A stretch of 64,000 bases of DNA. Source: Paenibacillus sp. FJAT-29882 (GTDB lineage: Bacteria; Bacillota; Bacilli; Bacillales; DSM-1321). Position numbers and translations under genes: made by a program. Positions 9,254-18,358 of this stretch are shown here, in pieces; the stretch's first letter is position 1; the number at the start of each line of letters is the position of its first letter. A model generated the notes under the pieces. It was not told the DNA's origin. It ran no database searches and saw only the letters and a list, made by a program, of their open reading frames with translations. Location: NCBI RefSeq assembly GCF_001510645.1, contig NZ_LMVB01000005.1, positions 62,001 through 126,000 on the forward strand, in the 5' to 3' direction.

Positions 9254-9965
9254 TTTTTACCCCTCCATTTAAAAGAAATATTCACCAACAATCCCTATAA
9301 AATTCCCAATTTTCAGTTAGTAAATTATAAATAATTACCAAATTGAGAATTAACCACATGCAGATTTACCTTCCCCTTTGAAGACTGTTCTAAGTTCTAT
9401 AAATTGGAAACCCTTTCAAAAGTGTATAAAAAAATTTAATTGCATCTCGAGATAGGTAGTTAATTAGTTTAATAAACTAATTAACTACTGTATAAGTAGA
9501 ATATCACCCTCTTTTACTCCCGTCAACAATAAATTTGTAAGCGCTACAAAAACATTTCAAAGGAGAACATCAAGTAGTATTAAGAAGGATCAGATACTTT
9601 ATTAAAAATTAGTGATTCCTTATGAACCACAGTAATAGCAGCAAAAGTCACTCTTTTATTACATCCAAATATTTATAGTTTCACAACCGTTTGAGTAACT
9701 ACTTGGACAAAGCCTTTATTAATAAGCGGAATATTGCCCAAGTTTTCCTATTACACATTTTTCGAGGAATCATCTGCAATGGTTTCTTGCCTCATATACA
9801 TATAGACGGTTCATCGTCGTCTTTAGCACAATTTTCCTCTACATGTTAAGTGTCCTTTGCGACCTTTTCTAAACTTAAAATATACAAAAAGAGCGATTTT
9901 ATTATATTTAAATAACGATTATTGGAATCTGGCCCTTTTGAACACCCATTTTAAAAAGCTTTCGT
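9254..9965. other. Intergenic stretch without a recognisable gene
   Basis: About 700 AT-rich bases upstream of the GPH gene and downstream of the reductase gene. Apart from the cre-like site at 9536 I see no ORF with a binding site or coding character, no RNA gene and no strong hairpin. Confidence 0.5.
9536..9549. promoter_or_regulatory. Candidate CcpA-binding (cre) site
   Basis: TGTAAGCGCTACAA differs from the TGWAANCGNTNWCA consensus at one position and keeps the central CG. It lies about 280 bases upstream of the GPH symporter start, further than usual, so the assignment is tentative. Confidence 0.35.
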
Positions 9966-11015
9966 TTATTTAATCATTTGTTTAACTAAATCTCTATTCC
10001 GCTTTTTAAAGATTTCGTTATGTGAAGAGACCATTGCACTTTTACTAGCGTCAGGTTGTATAAATTGTTTAGCCTTGTTGACGGCGTTTGCTGCATCTTG
10101 GAAAGCACCAGCAATTAAATGGACTTTCCCCTCGTATTGTAGAATATCTCCACAAGCGTATAGTCCATCTATTGAAGATTCGCTAGTAGCATTGCCGGCA
10201 ATATAATAATTTTCTGCTAGAGCAATATTTAATACACTATTTTCAAGTAGTGCCGCATCACTTTCATAACCATGATTAATAATGACTTCATCAATTGGCA
10301 GATATGAAACCTCTCCTGTTTCAGAATTAGTCAGTTCAACACGTTCAATGACTTCATGATTCTCACTAGCCATTAGTTTTGTTATTGACGTATTAAAGAA
10401 ACAAACTGCAGAACTTTGCATTAATTGTGTTACTTGTGATTCATGGCCTGCTAATGCATCCTTCCTATATGTTACATACACTTTTTTGGCAATCGGCTCT
10501 AATTCATTGGCCCAATCGATTGCAGAATTGCCTCCACCTGATATGATCACTGTTTTATCCCTGAATCGTTTTAAAGACTTTACTGTATAATTTAAATTGG
10601 TTACTTCAAACCTTTCCGCACCTTCTATTTTTAGCTTTTGCGGATTTAATATTCCACCCCCAACAGCAACAATCACTGTTTTCGAGTAATGTGTTTGGCC
10701 AGAGGAAGCTTGTAAGACAAAAATGCCATCTTCATTACGGCTGATCGACTCTACCTTTTCATTCAACACAACTTTTGGGTTAAAGGTCAATCCTTGCTCA
10801 ACAAGTTGTTCAATTAATTTTGCTCCTGGTATTGGCGTCAGGCCTCCAACATCCCAAATCATTTTCTCAGGATATACATGAATTTTCCCACCTAATTGGG
10901 GTTGATATTCAATAAGCTTCGTTTTCATTTCTCTAAGTCCACTATAAAAGGTTGAGTAAAGCCCTGCTGGCCCTCCTCCAATTACGGTCACCTCAAATAG
11001 TTCTTGCTGTTCCAT
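9966..11015 (-). CDS. Ferredoxin-NADP+ reductase-like flavoprotein (YcgT/YumC/IruO type)
   Basis: 349 residues from the ATG at 11013-11015 (AGGAG eight bases upstream). Domains: an FAD-binding GGGPAGLYSTFYSGLR motif at the N-terminus, an NADPH-binding ISGGGNSAIDWA motif (~160), and the C-terminal ACGDI…GAFQDAANAVNKA FAD motif. It lacks the redox CxxC of thioredoxin reductase, which places it in the Bacillus-type FNR group. In S. aureus the relative IruO reduces ferric siderophores inside the cell, and B. subtilis YcgT is iron-regulated. Here it is divergent from a siderophore ABC importer with Fur boxes between, so intracellular Fe3+-siderophore reduction is the likely job (inference). Confidence 0.85.
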   Translation of the reverse strand: MEQQELFEVTVIGGGPAGLYSTFYSGLREMKTKLIEYQPQLGGKIHVYPEKMIWDVGGLTPIPGAKLIEQLVEQGLTFNPKVVLNEKVESISRNEDGIFVLQASSGQTHYSKTVIVAVGGGILNPQKLKIEGAERFEVTNLNYTVKSLKRFRDKTVIISGGGNSAIDWANELEPIAKKVYVTYRKDALAGHESQVTQLMQSSAVCFFNTSITKLMASENHEVIERVELTNSETGEVSYLPIDEVIINHGYESDAALLENSVLNIALAENYYIAGNATSESSIDGLYACGDILQYEGKVHLIAGAFQDAANAVNKAKQFIQPDASKSAMVSSHNEIFKKRNRDLVKQMIK

Positions 11016-11040
11016 CCCATCCACTCCTCAACACTTAATT

Positions 11041-11061
11041 ATTAATGATTATCATTCTCAA
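11041..11061. promoter_or_regulatory. Fur box, reductase side
   Basis: ATTAATGATTATCATTCTCAA matches the Fur consensus as overlapping GATAAT-like hexamers, 26 bases upstream of the reductase start. Confidence 0.7.
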
Positions 11062-11149
11062 TAAAGAATACATCCTATTCTTTACTTTTGCAATAAAATA
11101 ATGGTTGACAGTAGAAATAGATAGATTTATATTAGGTATGTGTTTGAAA

Positions 11150-11166
11150 TTGATAATCATTATCAA
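11150..11166. promoter_or_regulatory. Fur box, ABC-importer side
   Basis: TTGATAATCATTATCAA is a perfect 7-1-7 Fur inverted repeat, 38 bases upstream of the importer ATPase start. Ferric-uptake repression of the whole importer is therefore expected. Confidence 0.9.
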
Positions 11167-11203
11167 CTAATTAAGCTTAGATGTTCCAAAAGGAGGTTGC
11201 AAC

Positions 11204-12049
11204 GTGGCACGCCTATATACAGATGACCTAAACATTGGTTATGGGGAACGGTTAATTGTAAAAGATCTTAATATAGAAATTCCAGATAAAAAAATTACTA
11301 CCATCATTGGTTCCAATGGCTGTGGAAAATCAACACTATTGAAAGCTATCACTCGAATTATTCCCCATCAATCTGGAGCAGTCGTGTTAGATGGAGGAAA
11401 TATCTCAAAAGAGAGCACGAAAATACTTGCAAAAAAAATGGCGATTCTGCCGCAAACACCAGAAAGTGCAAGCGGATTAGCAGTTGGAGAGCTAGTATCT
11501 TATGGCCGCTTTCCTTACCAAAAGGGCTTTGGCCGATTAACTAAAAAAGATTATGAAGTTATTGATTGGGCTCTTGAAGTTACAGGAACGAAGGAGTTTA
11601 AATACCGTTCGGTAGATGCACTTTCAGGCGGTCAACGCCAACGCGTGTGGATTGCTATGGCTCTAGCACAAGAAACCGAAATGATTTTTCTAGATGAACC
11701 TACAACTTATTTAGATATGGCGCATCAGTTAGAAGTTTTGGAACTTTTGCAAACACTAAATAAAGAACAGAAGCGTACAATTGTTATGGTCCTTCATGAC
11801 TTAAACCAAGCTGCCCGATTTGCTGACTATATTATCGCATTGAAAGATGGTGAAATCGTTAAAGCAGGAAGTTGTGAAGAAATTATCACCCAAGATGTAT
11901 TAAGAAAAGTATTTCAAATCGATGCTGAAATTGGTAGAGATCCAAGAACAAATAAACCAATGTGTTTAACTTATAATTTATTAAAAGGAGATTCATATCA
12001 TGAAGAAACTATTCTTTCCGATTACCCTACTACTATTGCTAGTTATTAG
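11204..12049 (+). CDS. Iron-siderophore ABC importer, ATP-binding subunit (FecE/YusV-like)
   Basis: 281 residues. Walker A GSNGCGKST, Q-loop LPQTP, signature ALSGGQRQRVW, Walker B MIFLDEPT and the switch HD in VMVLHDLNQ are all present, in the order typical of FecE/FhuC-type ATPases. GTG start at 11204 with AAGGAGG seven bases upstream. The C-terminus runs 50 bases into the next gene in another frame, an unusually long overlap that suggests the last ~15 residues are a drifted extension. Together with the binding protein and two permeases it forms a full type II importer. Confidence 0.92.
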   Translation: MARLYTDDLNIGYGERLIVKDLNIEIPDKKITTIIGSNGCGKSTLLKAITRIIPHQSGAVVLDGGNISKESTKILAKKMAILPQTPESASGLAVGELVSYGRFPYQKGFGRLTKKDYEVIDWALEVTGTKEFKYRSVDALSGGQRQRVWIAMALAQETEMIFLDEPTTYLDMAHQLEVLELLQTLNKEQKRTIVMVLHDLNQAARFADYIIALKDGEIVKAGSCEEIITQDVLRKVFQIDAEIGRDPRTNKPMCLTYNLLKGDSYHEETILSDYPTTIASY

Positions 12050-12926
12050 TGCATGTAGTAATAACACAACACAAGATGAGAGTAAAAAGGATGCAAATCA
12101 AGAAAAAAATCCAGAAACCATTACATACGAATCTGAAAATGGGCCGATTGAGGTTCCTGCTGATCCACAGCGTGTAGTTGTGCTTTCCAGCTTCGCTGGG
12201 AATGTAATGTCATTAGGAGTTAACCTTGTAGGTGTCGATGATTGGTCTAAGATGAATCCAAATTTTGAAGAAAAACTTAAAGGCGTTGAAGCAGTAACAG
12301 ATGAGAGCTTAGAAAAACTAATTGAATTAAAGCCAGATTTAATTATCGGTTTAGACAATGTTAAAAATGTTGATAAGTTAAAAGATATTGCTCCGACTGT
12401 AGTATATACATACGGTAAAGTAGATTATTTAACACAGCATATTGAAATAGGCAAACTGTTAAATAAGGAAAAAGAGGCACAAGCTTGGGTTGATGATTTT
12501 AAACAACGTGCACAAGCTACCGGTGAAGAAATTAAAGCCAAAATTGGTGAAGACGCAACTGTTTCTGTCATTGAAAACTGGGATAAACAGCTATATGTTT
12601 ACGGCGATAATTGGGGTCGTGGAACTGAAATTTTATATCAAGAGATGAAGTTAAACATGCCAGAAAAAGTTAAGGAAACAGCCTTAAAAGATGGTTGGTA
12701 TGCATTATCGTTAGAAGTACTTCCTGAATTTGCTGGTGATTATGTGATTTTCAGTAAAGATTCAGATACAGACAATTCATTCCTAGAAACAGATACGTAT
12801 AAGAACATTCCAGCTGTTAAAAACAATCATGTATTTGAGGCAAATGCTAAAGAATTCTACTTTAATGACCCACTAACTTTAGAATTACAATTAGACTTCT
12901 TTAAAAAATCATTTCTAGGTAACTAA
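12000..12926 (+). CDS. Iron-siderophore ABC importer, substrate-binding lipoprotein
   Basis: 308 residues with a lipoprotein signal (LLLLVISAC, lipid-modified Cys at 19), an acidic/polar linker, then a periplasmic-binding-protein fold of the FecB/FeuA/YfiY type (ITYESENGPIEVPADPQRVVVLSS, LKPDLIIG). It captures ferri-siderophore outside the membrane and delivers it to the two FecCD permeases downstream. AAAGGAG is nine bases before the ATG. The ligand class (hydroxamate, carboxylate or catecholate) cannot be decided from sequence alone. Confidence 0.9.
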   Translation: MKKLFFPITLLLLLVISACSNNTTQDESKKDANQEKNPETITYESENGPIEVPADPQRVVVLSSFAGNVMSLGVNLVGVDDWSKMNPNFEEKLKGVEAVTDESLEKLIELKPDLIIGLDNVKNVDKLKDIAPTVVYTYGKVDYLTQHIEIGKLLNKEKEAQAWVDDFKQRAQATGEEIKAKIGEDATVSVIENWDKQLYVYGDNWGRGTEILYQEMKLNMPEKVKETALKDGWYALSLEVLPEFAGDYVIFSKDSDTDNSFLETDTYKNIPAVKNNHVFEANAKEFYFNDPLTLELQLDFFKKSFLGN

Positions 12927-12933
12927 GTTTTAG

Positions 12934-12990
12934 AAAGAGGATCTCCCATAAGGAAAGGGTCAAGCCCTATTACTGGGACATCCTCTTTTA
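12934..12990 (+). terminator. Hairpin with T-run after the binding-protein gene
   Basis: AAAGAGGAT-TCCCA pairs with TGGGA-ATCCTCTTTT, with an inner AGGGTCAAGCCCT hairpin. It may attenuate transcription so that the binding protein is made in excess over the permeases. 12991-13213 has no gene; a GGATTAACAGGCA motif there resembles part of the dispersed family seen at 2957. Confidence 0.7.
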
Positions 12991-13213
12991 TTTTTTGGAT
13001 TAACAGGCAATACGCCTACCTCCATTTTTAGAGCTAGTAAGATGCACTAAAATTTACCTTTCTGATTTCAAAGGATTAGTAGAACCAATCGGGTTCTCCA
13101 TATCGCTCACCTTCTAATTAGCAGAGATTATTACAACACTAATTTAAAAGGGCGATAAATAAAAATCCCTACTTATTGAAGGTTCACTTTATAAAAGGAA
13201 AGATGAGAGACTT

Positions 13214-14224
13214 ATGAAAAAAGATAAACAGCGATCTACTCAACTATTCATTAAATTTGTAGCAGCATTCTTTTTATTTGTTAGTATGTTTATTGTTTCC
13301 ATCGTATTTGGCGCTGCTGACACTTCGATTAAAGATGTTTGGCTAAGCCTTACATCTAATACCACTAGCAGTGCTATTTCGATTATCCGCGAAATTCGTT
13401 TACCGCGGGAAGTTGGCGCCATTTTTGTTGGCGCAGCATTAGCGGTTTCAGGTGCTATCATGCAAGGTATCACAAGAAATCCACTCGCTGATCCAGGTTT
13501 GCTTGGTTTATCAGCGGGAGCGAATACAGCTTTAGCGATCACTATTGCCTTTATCCCTTCCGTAAATTACTTTGGTATCATGATAGCTTGTTTTATAGGA
13601 GCAGCTGTAGGTTCCTTCTTAGTTTTTGGGATTTCCACCATGAAAAAAGGTGGTTTTTCTCCACTCCGAATTGTTTTAGCTGGGTCTGCCATTTCTGCTT
13701 TTCTATATGCAATCGGCGATGGCATTAGCATTTATTTTAAAGTGGCTAAAAATGTTTCCATGTGGACATCTGGAGGATTGATTGGAACAAATTGGGCGCA
13801 GCTCCAAGCAATTATCCCTATCATTTTAATCGGAATTGTTATTTCCATTGTTCTCTCAAGACAATTGACAATTCTAAGTTTAAATGAAGAAGTCGCTGTA
13901 GGATTAGGTCAAAAAACAACACAAATAAAAGTGATTCTGTTTGTTGTGATTATCCTCCTTGCAGGTGCTTCTGTGGCGCTAGTCGGAAATATGGCTTTTA
14001 TCGGCTTAATGATCCCACATATTGTGCGAGCAATAGTCGGGACTGATTATCGCTCTATTATTCCTATGTCAGCCATTTTAGGCGCTACTTTTATGCTTCT
14101 TGCTGATACACTTGGACGGACGATGTACTCTCCTTATGAAACACCAGTGTTTGCTATCGTTTCACTAATCGGATTACCTTTCTTCCTAATTATCGTTCAT
14201 AAAGGGGGCAAGGCTTTCTCATGA
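13214..14224 (+). CDS. Iron-siderophore ABC importer permease 1 (FecCD family)
   Basis: 336 residues, about nine or ten membrane segments. FecCD hallmarks include RLPREVGAIFVGAALAVSGAIMQGITRNPLADPGLLGLSAGA near the N-terminus and GNMAFIGLMIPHIVRAIVG near residue 260, which forms the ATPase-coupling helices. Starts 287 bases after the binding protein gene and overlaps the next permease by four bases (ATGA), indicating translational coupling. Confidence 0.92.
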   Translation: MKKDKQRSTQLFIKFVAAFFLFVSMFIVSIVFGAADTSIKDVWLSLTSNTTSSAISIIREIRLPREVGAIFVGAALAVSGAIMQGITRNPLADPGLLGLSAGANTALAITIAFIPSVNYFGIMIACFIGAAVGSFLVFGISTMKKGGFSPLRIVLAGSAISAFLYAIGDGISIYFKVAKNVSMWTSGGLIGTNWAQLQAIIPIILIGIVISIVLSRQLTILSLNEEVAVGLGQKTTQIKVILFVVIILLAGASVALVGNMAFIGLMIPHIVRAIVGTDYRSIIPMSAILGATFMLLADTLGRTMYSPYETPVFAIVSLIGLPFFLIIVHKGGKAFS

Positions 14225-15228
14225 TTCAGCCATCATTAATTAGAAAACAACGAATCATTTTATTTATTTTACTTTTACTAATTTTACTAACGACCATTAT
14301 CGGAATGGGATTGGGCTATGCTTCCCTTTCCTATGATCGCCTTCTTCCCACACTAATTGGCCAAGGTACGTTTAAAGAAGAATTTGTGCTATTTTCTATT
14401 CGATTACCGCGAATTTTTATTACAGTATTAGCAGGAATGGCGCTTGCTTTATCTGGTGCTATTTTACAAGGGGTCACACGCAATGATTTAGCAGACCCTG
14501 GCATTATCGGCATTAACTCTGGAGCAGGATTAGCCATTACCGTGTACTTTCTATTCTTCCCAATAGATGTTGGTTCATTTGTGTATATGCTACCATTAGT
14601 CGGGTTTGCTGGTGCATTACTAACAGCCTTCTTCCTATACATCTTGTCATATAATCGCAAGGTAGGTTTGCAACCAACGAGGTTCGTATTAGTCGGAGTT
14701 GGTTTATCCATGGCTCTTTCCGGAGCAATGATCGTACTTATATCAGCTTCAGAACGAGAAAAAGTCGATTTTATTACGAAATGGTTAGCCGGAAATATTT
14801 GGGGAACGGATTGGCCTTTCATTTTGGCTATGCTTCCGTGGTTAGTCATTCTCATTCCATTTACTTTATACAAAGCAAATCGTTTGAATATCCTTGGATT
14901 AAGTGAGCCAGTGGCAATCGGTGTTGGTGTTTCTATCGAAAAAGAACGTATCGTATTGCTTTTAACAGCCGTTGCTTTAGCTGCTTCTGCCGTTTCTGTT
15001 ACAGGTGGAATTGCTTTTATTGGCCTTATGGCTCCACATATTGCCAAAGCATTAGTCGGCCCACGAAATCAATTATTTATCCCAGTTTCCATTCTCATGG
15101 GCGGTTGGTTATTATTACTCGCTGATACTATCGGTCGTAATATAGTCGACCCTGATGGTATTCCTGCAGGTATCATGGTTTCGTTAATCGGTGCTCCTTA
15201 TTTTATGTATTTACTATTAAAAAAATAA
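14221..15228 (+). CDS. Iron-siderophore ABC importer permease 2 (FecCD family)
   Basis: 335 residues, homologous to its neighbour (RLPRIFITVLAGMALALSGAILQGVTRNDLADPGIIGINSGA; GGIAFIGLMAPHIAKALVG). The two proteins form a heterodimeric pore in the inner membrane, as YfiZ-YfhA and FhuB-FhuG do in B. subtilis. Last gene of the iron operon; a palindromic repeat follows. Confidence 0.92.
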   Translation: MIQPSLIRKQRIILFILLLLILLTTIIGMGLGYASLSYDRLLPTLIGQGTFKEEFVLFSIRLPRIFITVLAGMALALSGAILQGVTRNDLADPGIIGINSGAGLAITVYFLFFPIDVGSFVYMLPLVGFAGALLTAFFLYILSYNRKVGLQPTRFVLVGVGLSMALSGAMIVLISASEREKVDFITKWLAGNIWGTDWPFILAMLPWLVILIPFTLYKANRLNILGLSEPVAIGVGVSIEKERIVLLLTAVALAASAVSVTGGIAFIGLMAPHIAKALVGPRNQLFIPVSILMGGWLLLLADTIGRNIVDPDGIPAGIMVSLIGAPYFMYLLLKK

Positions 15229-15234
15229 ACAAAG

Positions 15235-15308
15235 AGCCAGACCTACTCTATGTCGTTTATCTAGTGTGTACATGACACGATAAACGGTATCGAGTAGGTC
15301 TGACCTTT
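15235..15308. repeat. Long GGTCAGACC-type palindrome between convergent operons
   Basis: GCCAGACCTACTC…GTCGTTTATC pairs with GATAAACG…GAGTAGGTCTGACC. It is the second member of the family at 1314 and 60318, and sits between the iron operon and phnX where it can end both transcripts. Confidence 0.65.
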
Positions 15309-15343
15309 TAGTGTAACTAATTCAATCTGCAGCTGACTAACGT

Positions 15344-16159
15344 TTATCTTGCATTAGGTCGCTTACCCTCTGAAATAAATCCATTGATTCTTTCTACAAG
15401 CTCGGGAAGTTCACTCATCGTATTAATTGTAAAATCTGCCCCATTTCGCATAAAAGAGTTTGCTGTTTTAGAAATGACAGCTTCTTTATCAGATTCTGAT
15501 AAACGATTAAATTCATTTAAGCTTAAACCCATTTCAGAGCTGCCGATTATGACGCCAACTGACCAGACTCCTGCATGAACCCCCTCTTTAATATCTGAGA
15601 CAGTATCCCCTACTTTTACGACCTTCCATGATGCTGATAGTTTGAGTCGCTCCATATTTCGATAAATCATATAAGGATACGGTCTTCCAAGCGAATGTGT
15701 TTCATCAGGGGTAATATAACAATCTGGGCTGTAGCCTTTCTTCAAAGCATTAGGAACAACGACATCCATCATCGTATTTGTATACCCTGTTGTTGAACCA
15801 ATTTTCAAACCTTGATTTCTCAAAACTTCAACTGTCTCAATCACCTCAGGAATCGGATCCGTATACTCTGATAATGAAGCCATAAGTGCGGGTTCAAATT
15901 CAGCATATAAATTCTTTACATCTTGTTCACTATATACTCGGCCATATGTTTCTTCCCACAGGGCAGATACTCTAGGCATAGATAACATCTCACGAATATG
16001 GTCAATTTTCAGCATCCCCATTGGAGCTCTTGCTTCTTCCATCGTTACGTCAATTCCTGCATTCTTAAAAATATCCACAAATACATTCACTGGTGCAAAG
16101 CATCCAAAATCAACTGTTGTTCCAGCCCAATCAAATATTACGCCTTCAATTTTATTCAT
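15344..16159 (-). CDS. phnX: Phosphonoacetaldehyde hydrolase (phosphonatase)
   Basis: 271 residues of the HAD superfamily: nucleophile motif GVIFDWAGTTVDFG at the N-terminus, the cap-domain Lys region MLKIDHIREML that forms the Schiff base with substrate, GSTTGYT, and KVGDTVSDIKEG. The enzyme splits phosphonoacetaldehyde to acetaldehyde and phosphate. ATG at 16157-16159 overlaps the phnW stop (ATGA), with GGAGTGG upstream, so I prefer it to the longer frame opening at 16198. Last gene of the 2-aminoethylphosphonate operon. Confidence 0.95.
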   Translation of the reverse strand: MNKIEGVIFDWAGTTVDFGCFAPVNVFVDIFKNAGIDVTMEEARAPMGMLKIDHIREMLSMPRVSALWEETYGRVYSEQDVKNLYAEFEPALMASLSEYTDPIPEVIETVEVLRNQGLKIGSTTGYTNTMMDVVVPNALKKGYSPDCYITPDETHSLGRPYPYMIYRNMERLKLSASWKVVKVGDTVSDIKEGVHAGVWSVGVIIGSSEMGLSLNEFNRLSESDKEAVISKTANSFMRNGADFTINTMSELPELVERINGFISEGKRPNAR

Positions 16160-17250
16160 TTTGTCACCACTCCCATGTATTCTTCTATAATATTGCATAA
16201 TTCTTGAATATCTTCTTCATAGATTTCACCGATATTTCCAATTCGGAATGTATCTACGTCTGTTAGCTTCCCTGGATAGATGACATATCCTCGCTCTTTC
16301 ACAAATGAATAAAAGTCTACAAAGTTGAAATGTTCATTTGGAAAAAGAAATGTTGTAATGATAGGTGATTGTTTTTCATCTGAAATATAGGCATGGATCC
16401 CTACTTTTTCAAGTCTCTCTCTTAAAATCTGATTATTACTTTGATATCGAGTAAATCTAGCAGAAATACCACCTTCTTCTACTAATTCATCAATTGCTTT
16501 AGAAAATGCAGCCACTACATGCGTAGGCGAAGTATAGCGCCATTTCCCATCTTGGTCCATTTCTTTCCATTGATCAAATAAATCTAATGACAAACTGCGG
16601 GCATTTCCTTCACATGCTCTAAGTTTCTCTAATTTAGCAATGACAAACCCGAATCCAGGAACACCCTGAATACATTTATTTGCACTGCTAATTAAATAAT
16701 CAATTCCTAGATCAGGAACATTAATTTCCATTCCGCCAAAACTACTCATGGCATCAATAATTAATGTTTTTCCATATTCCTCAGACAGATTTGAAATCAT
16801 TTCAATTGGATTTAAAATGCCTGTCGTTGTTTCACAATGCACCATGACGATATGTGTAATTTCCTGATCTTCTTCTAGAATGTCCCTGATTTCCGCTTCA
16901 TTTGGGTATTCATTGTATGCGACACTGTATTCGCCAAAATTTAGGCCAATATATTGAGCCATTTTTACTACACGTTCACCATATGCGCCATTCGTTACGA
17001 TTAAAACCTTATCCTGATTCGAAATGGTAGAAGTCATCACCGATTCAACAGCAAACGTACCACTTCCTTGCATGAGTACTACTGTATACTCTTCTTTAGA
17101 AGCACCTGCAAATTCAAGAAGTTGGGTTCTTATTTTTTGTGTGATTTCTTTATAGTCATGATCCCAAGTACAACGGTCAAAGAGCATCTCTTCTTTTACT
17201 GCGCTTGTTGTAGTTAATGGACCTGGTGTTAGAAGTTTATAGTTTTTCAT
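16156..17250 (-). CDS. phnW: 2-aminoethylphosphonate-pyruvate transaminase
   Basis: 364 residues, class-V (fold type I) PLP aminotransferase: MQGSGTFAVESVMTSTI, a DAMSSFGG motif, and the PLP-lysine segment DYLISSANKCIQGVPG. It transfers the amino group of 2-aminoethylphosphonate to pyruvate, giving phosphonoacetaldehyde and alanine, and feeds PhnX, with which it overlaps. GGGAGTG lies five bases before the ATG. Confidence 0.96.
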   Translation of the reverse strand: MKNYKLLTPGPLTTTSAVKEEMLFDRCTWDHDYKEITQKIRTQLLEFAGASKEEYTVVLMQGSGTFAVESVMTSTISNQDKVLIVTNGAYGERVVKMAQYIGLNFGEYSVAYNEYPNEAEIRDILEEDQEITHIVMVHCETTTGILNPIEMISNLSEEYGKTLIIDAMSSFGGMEINVPDLGIDYLISSANKCIQGVPGFGFVIAKLEKLRACEGNARSLSLDLFDQWKEMDQDGKWRYTSPTHVVAAFSKAIDELVEEGGISARFTRYQSNNQILRERLEKVGIHAYISDEKQSPIITTFLFPNEHFNFVDFYSFVKERGYVIYPGKLTDVDTFRIGNIGEIYEEDIQELCNIIEEYMGVVTK

Positions 17251-17269
17251 ACAATCACTCCCTAATCAT

Positions 17270-18265
17270 TTATTTTGCTGATTTGAAAAATTGTTGATGT
17301 TGCTCTAATAATTCGATGGTTAATGGCTTTTCAAATTTCATTGAATGTGCTGGTTTGTTATTAGCTCCAACTGTTTCACCTTCATAAAGTGCAACTGGAT
17401 AATTCGTTATTAAATTTTTTCTCGCATCTTTTATAATCACTTCTGCCATTTCCATTGCTAACTTCGTTGTCGCATCATCTTTCTTAACAACAGCAACGGA
17501 TTCAGTTAATGAAAAATTCCCTTCAATTGGATCGATATAATCAATTGGTAACCCTGACTCTTTCGCTACAACTGCTTGGTGACGCAATCCAAAACCAGCA
17601 GCGACTTCCCCAGCTTGTACTTTCTTGATTGGGCCTGATCCTGAACTTTCAAGATGTGGACCACTATTTGCAATTAAATCATGAAGAACTGCTTTCCCTT
17701 CTTCTTCTCCATATTGATTAATGACTGCTTGAACTAACAGCCAACCTGTTGATGAGTCCAAAATATTAGGAATCGACACGAGTCCTTGAAATTCCGGTTT
17801 CGTTAAATCTTTAATGGAAGTAGGCATCGTTAAGCCTTTTTGCTTGATTACTTCTGTATTCACAAAGATTGAACCCGTATTCGCTAAAACTGGCGTGTAA
17901 AACGGTGGATATTTCTCTAATGGATTTGTTTGAAACGATAAATCGGCAAACATGGAATGTTTTTCTTGCGCACTTTCTACAAAATAAGAACTCATTGTTA
18001 CTAAATTAGCTTCAATTTGATCTCCCTCTGCCAGTAGCTTTCCACCTAATTCAGATGTACCTAACGATTGAAGAATATACTTTCCGTCGTATCCCGCGTC
18101 ATTTAAAGCACTTTCCATAGCCATTGTGGCCTCTTCATCACCATTTGTATAAATCACGACTTTTTTTGATCCATCGTCTTTATTACTGGTACAAGCAATT
18201 AATGCAAATACTAAACCTAGAACAAACAGAGACAACATAATTCCCTTCACCGTTTTAAACATCAT
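17270..18265 (-). CDS. 2-aminoethylphosphonate ABC importer, substrate-binding lipoprotein (PhnS-like)
   Basis: 331 residues with a lipobox FALIACTS (Cys ~25) and an iron/thiamine-type extracellular solute-binding fold (KKVVIYTNGDEEATMAMESAL, SAVP-like TESVAVVKK). The family includes the PhnS-type binding proteins. Its place between the permease and phnW makes 2-aminoethylphosphonate the probable ligand (context inference). Confidence 0.88.
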   Translation of the reverse strand: MMFKTVKGIMLSLFVLGLVFALIACTSNKDDGSKKVVIYTNGDEEATMAMESALNDAGYDGKYILQSLGTSELGGKLLAEGDQIEANLVTMSSYFVESAQEKHSMFADLSFQTNPLEKYPPFYTPVLANTGSIFVNTEVIKQKGLTMPTSIKDLTKPEFQGLVSIPNILDSSTGWLLVQAVINQYGEEEGKAVLHDLIANSGPHLESSGSGPIKKVQAGEVAAGFGLRHQAVVAKESGLPIDYIDPIEGNFSLTESVAVVKKDDATTKLAMEMAEVIIKDARKNLITNYPVALYEGETVGANNKPAHSMKFEKPLTIELLEQHQQFFKSAK

Positions 18266-18295
18266 TTTCCCTCACTTTACTTTACATAGTTAATA

Positions 18296-18358
18296 GTTAA
18301 CGATTTATCCCGGTTTAACAGGCGGTACCCCCACACACTGATGAAAGTTTCACTTTGT
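18296..18358. repeat. Dispersed repeat copy, reversed
   Basis: Reverse strand reads AAGTGAAACTTTCATCAGTG followed by a GGGGGTACCGCC stretch and GGGATAAAT, matching the family at 2957-3056. It overlaps the last codons of the permease gene by nine bases. Confidence 0.55.

Noticed and set aside
9412-9427. cre-like TGGAAACCCTTTCA
   Set aside because: Lacks the central CG needed by CcpA, two mismatches.
14331-15047. 238-residue minus-strand frame
   Set aside because: Antisense shadow of the FecCD permease gene, with no ribosome binding site and a composition typical of antisense to membrane proteins.
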